Shown here: positions 34,173 through 41,619 of the stretch, in pieces
Position numbering within the stretch: position 1 is the first letter of the stretch
Layout of the letters: every line of letters starts with the position of its first letter
Assembly: GCF_013359935.1 (NCBI RefSeq)
Contig: NZ_JABMCB010000153.1
Location: forward strand, 1 to 41,798
Source: Paenibacillus xylanilyticus
GTDB taxonomy: Bacteria > Bacillota > Bacilli > Paenibacillales > Paenibacillaceae
Reading direction: 5' to 3'
DNA length: 41,798 bases
Position numbers and translations under genes: made by a program
The notes under the pieces: model-generated
The model's database searches: none
What the model was told of the DNA's origin: nothing
Seen by the model: only the letters and a program-made list of their open reading frames with translations

Positions 34173-34371
34173 GCAAAACGGAACAGTAAAATGGTTCAAC
34201 GCTGATAAAGGCTTCGGTTTCATCGAAGTTGAAGGCGGAGAAGATGTATTCGTACACTTCAGCGCTATTACAGGCGAAGGCTTCAAAACGCTGGACGAAG
34301 GTCAACGCGTGCAATTTAAAATTGTACAAGGAAACCGTGGTCCTCAAGCAGAAGAAGTTGTAAAACTGTAA
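34171..34371 (+). CDS. Cold-shock protein (CspA/CspB family)
   Basis: 66-residue single OB-fold RNA chaperone. RNP1 is KGFGFIEV (13-20) and RNP2 is VFVHF (26-30); the C-terminus [10 protein letters not shown] is typical. It binds single-stranded RNA and DNA and melts mRNA structure in the cold. GGAGGTG lies before the ATG. It has a consensus promoter and a 150-base structured leader, ends at a strong terminator, and is followed by a YdjO-like gene. Confidence 0.97.
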   Translation: MQNGTVKWFNADKGFGFIEVEGGEDVFVHFSAITGEGFKTLDEGQRVQFKIVQGNRGPQAEEVVKL

Positions 34372-34380
34372 TTAAAGCAT

Positions 34381-34428
34381 AGCTGCCTTTAACATGTTAT
34401 AATGGTAAAGGCAGCTTCTTTTTTTTGA
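34381..34428 (+). terminator. Terminator of csp
   Basis: AGCTGCCTTT (34381-34390) / AAAGGCAGCT (34407-34416) followed by TCTTTTTTTT. Confidence 0.92.
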
Positions 34429-34561
34429 GCAGATAGATGAAAGTCGGCCCAATAAGTTGTCGAGGCAGTAGCCCAAGCGGGATGCAAAACTTCAGCTAAG
34501 TATAGGCTTCTGTGAAATAACGTCGGTTAGATGTTTTTCCATAACAAAGGGGGTAGAAGTC

Positions 34562-34789
34562 ATGTATAATCGCAAAAAGCCATTGGAAGAGATTCCACAA
34601 GCGGATGCGGCAATCTGGGAGTGTACGAGTGATACGTGCAAAGGATGGATGCGGGACAATTTTGCGTTTGATAGCGTGCCTACTTGTCCGATATGTGCTT
34701 CTGAGATGGTTAGCACGACTAGGATGCTGCCATTGCTTGAAAATTCGAATAGCAACCTGAAAACGATGTCTAAAGGAAATCGGATTTAA
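34562..34789 (+). CDS. YdjO-like cold-inducible zinc-ribbon-type small protein
   Basis: 75 residues. Two cysteine pairs, C21/C26 (CTSDTC) and C42/C45 (CPIC), look like a zinc ribbon. The segment WMRDNFAFDSVPTCPICASEMV fits the YdjO family, named from cold induction in B. subtilis. AAAGGGGG lies nine bases before the ATG. It follows csp by 190 bases; the shared neighbourhood fits a cold-response pair. Confidence 0.88.
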   Translation: MYNRKKPLEEIPQADAAIWECTSDTCKGWMRDNFAFDSVPTCPICASEMVSTTRMLPLLENSNSNLKTMSKGNRI

Positions 34790-34800
34790 CATAGCTTACC

Positions 34801-34825
34801 CGCCTCTTACGAGGTGTTTTTTTTT
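34801..34825 (+). terminator. Terminator of the YdjO-like gene
   Basis: CGCCTC (34801-34806), loop ttac, GAGGTG (34811-34816), nine T. Confidence 0.9.
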
Positions 34826-34878
34826 AACTAAGACCTGACATCTTGTGCAAAGATAAGGGTTTGAAATATGAAGTTCCT

Positions 34879-34907
34879 GGCATTCGTTATGGCGAATGCC
34901 TTTTTTT
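34879..34907 (+). terminator. Second tandem terminator hairpin
   Basis: GGCATTCG (34879-34886) / CGAATGCC (34893-34900), loop of six, seven T. It lies only 53 bases after the preceding terminator and no gene lies between. Confidence 0.88.
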
Positions 34908-34930
34908 ATTTTGCAGAGGATTATGGTAAC

Positions 34931-34972
34931 AAAAATCCCCCTTATTGCAGCAGTGCAATGTGGGGGATTTTT
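34931..34972. terminator. Third terminator, bidirectional
   Basis: AAAAATCCCCC (34931-34941) / GGGGGATTTTT (34962-34972), with an inner ATTGCA/TGCAAT stem. It also ends minus-strand transcription from the gene at 35013-35357. Confidence 0.92.
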
Positions 34973-35012
34973 GCTGTTAACTAGGCATAAAAGGTGAAAA
35001 GGGTTTGTTGAT

Positions 35013-35357
35013 TTAGATGAAAAGGAATGGAAGCAGCAGTAATGTGGTCACCAGAGCAAGATCATATCCAGCCCCGTAGCCATAACCTCCGCCATATCCG
35101 TAACCGTAAGGACCGAAAGCTGAAGACTTCACTTTCTTGGCTGCAACGGCGTTGCTTTTCCCTTTTCTGCGGAGCTGTTGTTTGGATTTGACAGAGCATA
35201 AACGTGGCCCTTCGAAACTTCCGCTTACATAAATCTTGCCATCCCGGCATCCCCCAAGTGTGCCGTATATGTGCTTGCCGTCTTTCATAATCATACAAAC
35301 AGGGCGTCCTACGTGCGGAGACACCGTCTCTTCACATACCGGATGAATTCTGTGCAT
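35013..35357 (-). CDS. Hypothetical small protein with Sm-like N-terminus and Gly/Tyr-rich hydrophobic tail
   Basis: 114 residues, not assigned. The N-terminal half (HVGRPVCMIMKDGKHIYGTL, 15-34) resembles a short Sm-like beta barrel of the kind found in Bacillus spore or surface-associated small proteins. A basic linker (KQQLRRKGK) leads to a Gly/Tyr repeat (FGPYGYGYGGGYGYGAGY, 81-98) and a hydrophobic tail (LALVTTLLLLPFLFI, 100-114). Four cysteines are present. The mixture recalls spore coat proteins, but that is a guess. AGGGGG is six bases before the ATG. Confidence 0.75.
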   Translation of the reverse strand: MHRIHPVCEETVSPHVGRPVCMIMKDGKHIYGTLGGCRDGKIYVSGSFEGPRLCSVKSKQQLRRKGKSNAVAAKKVKSSAFGPYGYGYGGGYGYGAGYDLALVTTLLLLPFLFI

Positions 35358-35430
35358 GCATATCCCCCTCAGATTTTGCGGTTTGCCGCTTGAATCAACG
35401 GTTTGTATATCATAGTAAAAAAAGAACGAA

Positions 35431-36255
35431 ATGGTATGGACGAGTACCCGGAAAATGCATAGGGATGTGCCGCTTTTGAAGTTGCTCCATACACTGAAGG
35501 GAGGAAAGGAGCTGGAGATTGTGGATTATCATGACTTATTGGCAAAACTTGGTGAAGGAAGCGCGCATCCTGGTGGATTTACAGCAACAGTTCAACTTAT
35601 AGATTCCTTGTCTCTCCCGGCGCATGGTCAAGTGCTGGAAGTAGGATGTGGTACAGGGAGAACGGCTTGTTATCTCGCACGAAATGGTTATCGGGTGACT
35701 GCGGTTGATCTTCACCGCGAAATGCTGGAGAAAGCAGTGAGGCGAGCAAGACGAGAACGCCTGGATATTCGTTTTATTCAGGCGGATGTCACTGCATTAC
35801 CCTTTCCGGATCACCGCTTCGATCTGGTGTTTGTAGAGTCGGTTACGATATTTACCCGCTGGCGCGCTGCGCTTGCCGAATATAGGCGAGTTTTGAAACC
35901 GGGTGGACGTTTAATAGATCGTGAGATGATATTGTGTGGACGGAAGACCGATCTGATGCGACGCAGGTTGAAGCGGTTTTACGGTATGAGGACACTGGCT
36001 ACGATGACGGAATGGAAGAAGCGTCTCAAACAGAGCGGATTTGCGGATGTGTCAGTTCATGAGCATTCGCGTTCCATTGGGAAATGGGGTGTGGATCATG
36101 ATCCACACCGGGAGCTGGATATGGCGCTGTTCGAGGATGAGCAGGTCCGGCGAATGAGTCAAACCAATGATCGATTGCTCGCAAGGTATGGTAAAAAGTT
36201 GGGGTACGCTGTGTTGGAAGCAAGAGCACCGCTTAACGAGACAGAGAAGGGATAA
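35431..36255 (+). CDS. SAM-dependent methyltransferase (class I)
   Basis: 274 residues. Motif I LEVGCGTGR (69-77) binds S-adenosylmethionine; motif II is AVDLHREML, and RVLKPGGRL is the post-motif III signature of small-molecule methyltransferases of the Methyltransf_11 type. The substrate is unknown. The ATG at 35431 has only a weak A/G-rich ribosome binding region. It is divergent from the Gly/Tyr-rich gene and convergent with the GntR gene. Confidence 0.88.
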   Translation: MVWTSTRKMHRDVPLLKLLHTLKGGKELEIVDYHDLLAKLGEGSAHPGGFTATVQLIDSLSLPAHGQVLEVGCGTGRTACYLARNGYRVTAVDLHREMLEKAVRRARRERLDIRFIQADVTALPFPDHRFDLVFVESVTIFTRWRAALAEYRRVLKPGGRLIDREMILCGRKTDLMRRRLKRFYGMRTLATMTEWKKRLKQSGFADVSVHEHSRSIGKWGVDHDPHRELDMALFEDEQVRRMSQTNDRLLARYGKKLGYAVLEARAPLNETEKG

Positions 36256-36304
36256 GATGAGTTTCAGACGCTATGAACGTTGTCGATGTATGGGAAAACG
36301 TAAA

Positions 36305-36340
36305 AGAAAAGGCAACCCACGACGTGAGTTGCCTTGTTTG
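36305..36340. terminator. Terminator between methyltransferase and GntR genes
   Basis: AAGGCAAC (36309-36316) / GTTGCCTT (36328-36335) with an inner CAC/GTG. The minus-strand side is followed by TTTTCTTTTA, so it serves the GntR gene best; the plus side has TTGTTTG. Confidence 0.75.
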
Positions 36341-36379
36341 CGCTGCATTTTGCTGATGGGCTGATAGCAGACGGAGGCT

Positions 36380-37024
36380 TTACAGCATATCATTGTCGAT
36401 AATGCGCCAGTGGTGTTTGAGAAGGGCCTCCAATTGCGGTTTGTCTTTGGTGCGAAAAGCGCCTAGAATCTGGCGATGCTCTTCGTTAACTTCCTGAAGC
36501 ACACTGGATAACTTCGGTTTATTATCACTAACATACGACTGGCGAATAAAGCTGTTTTTCAGCGTATTTAACATCTCGATCACCGTTGCGTTCCCGCAGC
36601 GCTGGATGTACAAGTTGTGGAATTGATATTGATCTTTGCTGTAGGCGGTGAGATCGAGCTGGGCGATGTCCTCGTCCATTCTCGCAACGAGTGCTTCCAT
36701 CTCCAGTAGGTCAGATGTTCTCAGATTATCTGCTGCGAGCGTGGCAGCAAGTGCCTCCAGTACCCCGATGGCCTGGGAGAATTCGAGTTTCTTGCCGGAA
36801 TCAAACGGTGCAACGATGAATCCCCGGCGCGGAATGTATTGCAGCAAATTGTCTGATGTAAGCTGGAACAATGCCTCTCTTGTGGGGGTGCGGCTGATGT
36901 CCAGCTTTTTGCATATCTCCGCTTCATTGATCTTTTGATTGGGAAGCAGTGTTCCATCCTGAATCTTCTGGGCAATGTAATCGTAAACGTGATCTTTCAA
37001 GGACCGGTATTTAGGTACTTCCAT
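36380..37024 (-). CDS. GntR-family (FadR/FCD type) transcriptional regulator
   Basis: 214 residues: a winged helix-turn-helix (LKDHVYDYIAQKIQDGTLLPNQKINEAEICKKLDISRTPTREALFQL, about 9-55) and an all-helical FCD ligand-binding domain. ATG at 37024 with AAGGGGGG seven bases upstream; an upstream ATG frame to 37072 has no site. Divergent from the amino-acid transporter/rocD/rocF genes, whose upstream regions hold two TTGTATACAA palindromes, a form typical of GntR operators, so it is the likely local regulator, perhaps responding to arginine or ornithine. Confidence 0.9.
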   Translation of the reverse strand: MEVPKYRSLKDHVYDYIAQKIQDGTLLPNQKINEAEICKKLDISRTPTREALFQLTSDNLLQYIPRRGFIVAPFDSGKKLEFSQAIGVLEALAATLAADNLRTSDLLEMEALVARMDEDIAQLDLTAYSKDQYQFHNLYIQRCGNATVIEMLNTLKNSFIRQSYVSDNKPKLSSVLQEVNEEHRQILGAFRTKDKPQLEALLKHHWRIIDNDML

Positions 37025-37349
37025 ACCGAATCCCCCCTTCTGTATATAGTGATGATAGGATGTGTGGGGCATAAGCCCAGTGTAGTGCGCCGTTCAGGTG
37101 TAACAAGTTTTTATCATCTTAACACCGAGGGGGAAGTTGGGCAAGCAAACTTAAATACCTATTTTGCGTCATGTGTATGTAATGTATTGCTGCTAATTTG
37201 GAATATAAGTCCATAAATGTGTAAAAACCATTGCTGAAAATTCAAATGTTTGTTAGTATAACTTACATAAAAGCCCTTATATTGTGTTATGTATATTGTA
37301 TACAAATTTAAAATGCTTATCATCCAAAAAAAGAATAGGGGTATGATTT
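37025..37349. other. Divergent intergenic region with GntR-type operator
   Basis: A 325-base AT-rich region without a gene. The only clear element is the palindrome TTGTATACAA at 37296-37305. A TATATT (37292-37297) overlapping it is a possible -10 for the transporter unit, without a good -35. Confidence 0.5.
37296..37305 (+). promoter_or_regulatory. GntR-type operator before the amino-acid ABC transporter
   Basis: TTGTATACAA is a perfect palindrome, identical to the core at 38956-38965 before the second rocD. It lies 44 bases before the GTG start of the binding-protein gene and overlaps a possible -10. Confidence 0.65.
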
Positions 37350-38171
37350 GTGAAAAGAGTGCTTTTGCCAGTGATACTGATGTTAATGGTTGTAATCATG
37401 TCGGCTTGTGGGCAGAAACAAACCACAGGCAGCGCTTCGGAACCTGCTTCCTCCGCTGGAGGAGATGCCAAAGAGAAGGAAGTGATTGTGCTCGGTACCA
37501 GTGCAGATTACGCACCCTATGAATTTCACAAGAGTATGGATGGCAAAGACACCATTGTAGGTTTCGATATCGAGATAGCCAAGGCCATAGCAGCCGATCT
37601 GGGAGCTGAATTGAAGATTGAAGACATGGATTTTGACGGTCTGCTAATGGCGCTCGATACGGGAAAGGTTGATTTTGTGATTTCGGGTTTGACTCCTACA
37701 GAAGAGCGGAAGAAGAATGTTGATTTCACGGACATCTATTACTATGCAGAGCAGGCCGTGCTTGTCAGGGAAGGTGAAGGTGATGCATTAAACTCGTTGG
37801 ATGATCTGTCTGGCAAACTGGTCGGTGTACAGAAAAGTTCCATTCAAGAAGGGATTGCTCAAGCAGTAGAAGGTGCCAAGCTTACATCTCTGGCCAAAAT
37901 TCCTGAGTTGATCCTGGAATTGCAGACTGGTCGTGTGGATGCCCTTATTCTGGAGAAACCGGTCGCGGAACAATATGTGAAAAATCAGCAGGGGCTAGCC
38001 TTGTCGGATGTGAAGATTGAACAAGCTGAAGATGAAGCCGGTTCGGCGATCGCTGTGAAAAAAGGAAATCAGGAGTTGGTTGATCAGATCAACAGCACTC
38101 TGGCAAAGCTCAAAAGTAATGGTGATATCGAACGGTTCGTCGTTGAAGCGAATGAGTTGGTCGGTGACTAA
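37350..38171 (+). CDS. Amino-acid ABC transporter substrate-binding lipoprotein (family 3)
   Basis: 273 residues. Signal peptide with lipobox MSAC (C20), then a Ser/Ala/Gly-rich linker. The SBP_bac_3 domain shows ADYAPYEF, VGFDIEIAKAIAADLG, DFVISGLTPTEERKKNVDFTD and a C-terminal LKSNGDIERFV. Such proteins bind polar amino acids such as arginine, lysine, histidine or glutamine. The GTG at 37350 is eight bases after AGGGG; an overlapping ATG at 37344 is in another frame. Arginine or ornithine is the most sensible ligand because arginase and ornithine aminotransferase follow. Confidence 0.94.
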   Translation: MKRVLLPVILMLMVVIMSACGQKQTTGSASEPASSAGGDAKEKEVIVLGTSADYAPYEFHKSMDGKDTIVGFDIEIAKAIAADLGAELKIEDMDFDGLLMALDTGKVDFVISGLTPTEERKKNVDFTDIYYYAEQAVLVREGEGDALNSLDDLSGKLVGVQKSSIQEGIAQAVEGAKLTSLAKIPELILELQTGRVDALILEKPVAEQYVKNQQGLALSDVKIEQAEDEAGSAIAVKKGNQELVDQINSTLAKLKSNGDIERFVVEANELVGD

Positions 38172-38194
38172 ACCGGGCGAGTGAGGGATATGCC

Positions 38195-38851
38195 GTGAAT
38201 TTAGATTTTTCTTTTCTTTCGGAGCATTGGCAGGATTACGCACGAAGTGCGTGGGTGACGCTGGAGTTATCTTTCTTTGGTGTCCTGCTGGGGACGATCC
38301 TTGGCGTTATTGTTGCACTGATGCGTATATCACGCGTATGGCCAATCAAATTTGTGGTGTCAGCTTATATCGAGCTCATTCGGGGCACGCCGATGCTGGT
38401 GCAAATTCTTATCATTCATTATGGTCTGACTGTTATCGGTGTGAATCTGCCAGCATTTATGTCTGGGGTTGTAGCTCTGACCATGAATAGTTCTGCTTAT
38501 ATGGCCGAAGTGTTCCGAGCTGGAATCCAGGCGATCGATAAAGGGCAGACGGAAGCTTCCCGTTCACTTGGTTTGACTCATGGCATGACGCTTCGCTACA
38601 TTATACTACCACAAGCATTCCGCAATATGCTGCCGGCAATCGGCAATGAATTCATTATTATCATTAAAGACTCCTCCCTTGTTTCCATGATTGGAATTGC
38701 TGAAATTATCTATACGGCCAGGGCTGTTCAAGGTGTCACTTTCCAACCGCTTGCCCCGCTTCTCGTTGCCGCTGCTCTCTATTTTGTGATCACATTTACA
38801 CTGGCAAATCTGCTCGCCTGGGTGGAACGCAAAATTTCCACTTCCCGTTAA
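38195..38851 (+). CDS. Amino-acid ABC transporter permease (HisM/GlnP type)
   Basis: 218 residues, five transmembrane segments. IELIRGTPMLVQI is the classical early motif and EASRSLGLTHGMTLRYIILPQAFRNMLPAI is the EAA loop that contacts the ATPase. GTG at 38195 seven bases after GAGGG. The unit has no ATP-binding gene next to it, which is unusual. Confidence 0.94.
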   Translation: MNLDFSFLSEHWQDYARSAWVTLELSFFGVLLGTILGVIVALMRISRVWPIKFVVSAYIELIRGTPMLVQILIIHYGLTVIGVNLPAFMSGVVALTMNSSAYMAEVFRAGIQAIDKGQTEASRSLGLTHGMTLRYIILPQAFRNMLPAIGNEFIIIIKDSSLVSMIGIAEIIYTARAVQGVTFQPLAPLLVAAALYFVITFTLANLLAWVERKISTSR

Positions 38852-38952
38852 ACAGGGGCTATGGTGTATGAATATGTGGAACCACCGGGCTGTTGTGGAA
38901 ATAGCTGTATTGGGGTCGTAAATGGGGATGGCAGAGCATACATTGATATTGT

Positions 38953-38968
38953 ATTTTGTATACAAAAT
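38953..38968 (+). promoter_or_regulatory. 16-base palindromic GntR-type operator before the second rocD
   Basis: ATTTTGTATACAAAAT is a perfect 16-base palindrome ending five bases before the AGGAGG ribosome binding site of the second rocD. Its TTGTATACAA core equals the one at 37296. Confidence 0.7.
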
Positions 38969-38989
38969 CGGCAGGAGGTGCTGGGGGTT

Positions 38990-40183
38990 ATGTCAGACTC
39001 GCAAAAATGGTTAGAATGGTCGGAACATTATGCTGCGCCTAACTATCATCCGCTCCCCATTGTCATTGAAAAGGCCGAGGGAGTTTGGGTTGAAGATCCC
39101 GAGGGCCTTCGGTATATGGATATGTTAAGTGCCTATTCGGCGTTGAATCATGGACATAGACATCCAGTCCTTATTCAGGCGCTGAAGGACCAGGCTGACC
39201 TGGTTACGTTGACATCGCGGGCATTTCACAGCAGTGCAGCCTCTCTTTTTTATCAAAAACTTTCGCAATTTACAGGCAAATCGAAGATTCTTGCTATGAA
39301 CACGGGAGCTGAAGCGGTGGAAACCGCGGTTAAGGCAGTGCGCAGATGGGCTTATCGTTGCAAAGGAGTACCTGAGAACCAAGCTGAGATTATCGTATGC
39401 TCTGGTAACTTTCACGGAAGAACGTTGACTGTCACGTCTTTCTCATCTTCCCCGGAGTACAAAAAAGACTTTGGTCCCTTTACACCCGGGTTTCGGATTA
39501 TTCCTTATGGGGATGTCGAGGCGTTGAGGCAAGCAATCACTCCTTATACTGCGGCATTTCTTGTGGAGCCGATTCAGGGAGAGGCTGGCATAATCATTCC
39601 GCCGGATGGCTATCTTGCGGAAGCCTTTGCTCTATGCAGGGAGATGCAGGTATTGACGGTAGCGGATGAAATCCAGACAGGGTTCGGACGAACAGGACGT
39701 CGTTTTGCCTCTGATTGGGAGGGGGCCGTGCCTGATCTCTGGATCATGGGTAAAGCGCTTGGCGGAGGGATCATGCCGATCTCGGCTGTGGCAGCGGATG
39801 CTGAGATTCTTAATTTGTTTGAGCCAGGTTCTCATGGTTCCACGTTTGGTGGCAATCCGCTTGCTTGTGCAGTGGCGGTTGCAGCGCTGCAGGTTTATGA
39901 AGATGAGCGGCTGGCGGAGCGATCGGAGCGTCTTGGGAATTATTTTATGAAGAGACTTGAGGGGATTAGGAGTACGGCTGTGAAAGAGATACGTGGAAGA
40001 GGGTTGTTTATTGGTGTTGATCTTCATGTGCCTGCCCGCCCGTATTGCGAGCAACTGATGTCGGCAGGATTGCTGTGCAAGGAAACGCATGAAACAACGA
40101 TTCGATTTGCGCCGCCGCTTACCATTACAGAGGATGAAATCAATTGGGCAGTAGAGAGGATTGAACAGGTATTAAGAGACTGA
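38990..40183 (+). CDS. rocD: Ornithine aminotransferase (second paralogue)
   Basis: 397 residues, class III PLP aminotransferase converting ornithine and 2-oxoglutarate to glutamate semialdehyde and glutamate. D226 ([13 protein letters not shown]) and the PLP lysine K255 (IMGKALGGG) occupy the same residue numbers as in the first paralogue at 21811-23007. The ATG at 38990 has AGGAGG 11 bases upstream; the open frame back to 38861 runs through the operator and is not used. It stands where the ATPase of the amino-acid transporter would be expected. Confidence 0.94.
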   Translation: MSDSQKWLEWSEHYAAPNYHPLPIVIEKAEGVWVEDPEGLRYMDMLSAYSALNHGHRHPVLIQALKDQADLVTLTSRAFHSSAASLFYQKLSQFTGKSKILAMNTGAEAVETAVKAVRRWAYRCKGVPENQAEIIVCSGNFHGRTLTVTSFSSSPEYKKDFGPFTPGFRIIPYGDVEALRQAITPYTAAFLVEPIQGEAGIIIPPDGYLAEAFALCREMQVLTVADEIQTGFGRTGRRFASDWEGAVPDLWIMGKALGGGIMPISAVAADAEILNLFEPGSHGSTFGGNPLACAVAVAALQVYEDERLAERSERLGNYFMKRLEGIRSTAVKEIRGRGLFIGVDLHVPARPYCEQLMSAGLLCKETHETTIRFAPPLTITEDEINWAVERIEQVLRD

Positions 40184-40263
40184 GGTCTAGGTTAGGCGGT
40201 ATCCATCGGTTCTTATTATTAAATTCATTACTTCTTAATTAAGCAGTGAAGGAGCTGACCTCA

Positions 40264-41232
40264 ATGGGGAATCATAAAACGGAAGCTGCGGACATCCTAA
40301 GTACTTGTAATGAAACGAGTCTGTTATCTATGGAACAACGCCAGGTAGCCATTATCAAAGTTCCTTTTGGTCTCGGTGGTGCAAGAGGTGGTGCTGAGTT
40401 AGGCCCTGATGAGCTAATTACAGCTGGACTGAAGCGGGAGATTGCGAGACTGGGATTGGTTCTCTCAGAGGAAGTGCGAGTGGAATGTCCTTCGGTATCC
40501 GATGCTCCGATTGAGCGTAACCGTGTAAAGTATTTAGATGAAGTGCGACAAGTGAGTGAGCGAGTATGCACTGAAGTATCGCGTGCCGTGGCAGATGGCT
40601 CTTTTCCACTTGTTCTCGGCGGGGATCACAGTGTGGCGATCGGTACTCTTGCCGGACTCACGTCCCATTATTCCAACCTGGGTGTAATCTGGTTTGATGC
40701 ACATGCAGATCTGAATACCGAAGAACGCAGTCTGTCTGGTAACATGCACGGGATGAGTTTGGCAGCAGCGCTTGGGCATTCTGCCTTTAATTTGTCTCAT
40801 ATTCCTGGAGTGGGTCCGTTCATTAATCCTTCCAATCTGGTATACGTTGGTCTGCGTGATCTGGATGAGTATGAGAAAGAGCAGATTAGAGCACATGGAA
40901 TTAAAAGCTTCACGATGCATGATATAGACCGAATGGGGATACAGTGTGTTGTTGAACAAGCATTGGCCGTAGCAGGAAAAGGAAGTGATGGGATTCATCT
41001 TAGCTTTGATATGGATTGTCTTGATCCTCGTGAAGCTCCGGGCGTCGGTACGCCGGTGCCTGGCGGATTGAATTACCGGGAAGCTCATTTTGCTCTAGAG
41101 TTATTGGCTTCGACAAACCGGATAACATCCATGGAACTTGTAGAGGTAAATCCGCTGTTTGACCACAATAGACATACCGCAAGATTAGGTGTAGAACTGA
41201 TCGCTTCACTGCTCGGTAAACGCATCTTATAA
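40264..41232 (+). CDS. rocF: Arginase
   Basis: Hydrolyses arginine to ornithine and urea with a dinuclear manganese site. 322 residues of the ureohydrolase family. Metal ligands: H122 in GGDHS, D145/H147/D149 in DAHAD, D249 and D251 in SFDMDCLDP. The protein has an N-terminal extension of roughly 25 residues compared with the B. subtilis enzyme (296 residues). ATG at 40264 follows AAGGAG by nine bases; a GTG at 40246 overlaps the site. It follows the second rocD by 80 bases, forming the arginine to glutamate-semialdehyde route. Confidence 0.95.
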   Translation: MGNHKTEAADILSTCNETSLLSMEQRQVAIIKVPFGLGGARGGAELGPDELITAGLKREIARLGLVLSEEVRVECPSVSDAPIERNRVKYLDEVRQVSERVCTEVSRAVADGSFPLVLGGDHSVAIGTLAGLTSHYSNLGVIWFDAHADLNTEERSLSGNMHGMSLAAALGHSAFNLSHIPGVGPFINPSNLVYVGLRDLDEYEKEQIRAHGIKSFTMHDIDRMGIQCVVEQALAVAGKGSDGIHLSFDMDCLDPREAPGVGTPVPGGLNYREAHFALELLASTNRITSMELVEVNPLFDHNRHTARLGVELIASLLGKRIL

Positions 41233-41301
41233 CGGTCTCTTGATGGAGTGCTTATATCACATGATTCGAAACGTGTCTTATATAGAAGAAAAGAGTTTTA
41301 T

Positions 41302-41370
41302 AAAAAGCCAGATACGAGTCTCAACTGTATCTTCCTGATGGAGGAGGATGGGGCTTGCCTGGCTTTTGTT
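41302..41370 (+). terminator. Branched terminator after rocF
   Basis: The outer stem AAAAGCCAG (41303-41311) / CTGGCTTTT (41359-41367) encloses two inner hairpins, AGATAC/GTATCT and TCCT/AGGA. A T-rich tail follows. The three-way structure is unusual for an intrinsic terminator but the ends fit one. Confidence 0.65.
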
Positions 41371-41479
41371 AGGGTTTGTATAAGCGATAGTGTTTAAGAT
41401 GATATATGGTGCTATATATAGAAGATAAGCAAAGAAAGGGAGGGGAGAATCGAGATTGAAGTTTTTTTTAAAAAAGTAC

Positions 41480-41508
41480 TTGCATAAAAAATATGAACAT
41501 GGTATATT
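41480..41508 (+). promoter_or_regulatory. rRNA operon promoter P1
   Basis: TTGCAT (41480-41485), 17 bases, TATATT (41503-41508), with TG one base before the -10 (extended -10). An A/T-rich upstream tract precedes it, like an UP element. Confidence 0.85.
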
Positions 41509-41590
41509 CTAATTCCGGCCAAGAAAACACGAGAAACACGGTGCGGTAAGCAAACCAAATAAGCTTCGAAAGAAACTTAAAAAAAAGTGC

Positions 41591-41619
41591 TTGCTAAATT
41601 GGTTCGGATGTGATAAGAT
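41591..41619 (+). promoter_or_regulatory. rRNA operon promoter P2
   Basis: TTGCTA (41591-41596), 17 bases, TAAGAT (41614-41619), 111 bases after P1 and again preceded by an A-run. Tandem P1/P2 is the normal arrangement of rrn operons in Bacillus relatives. Confidence 0.85.
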
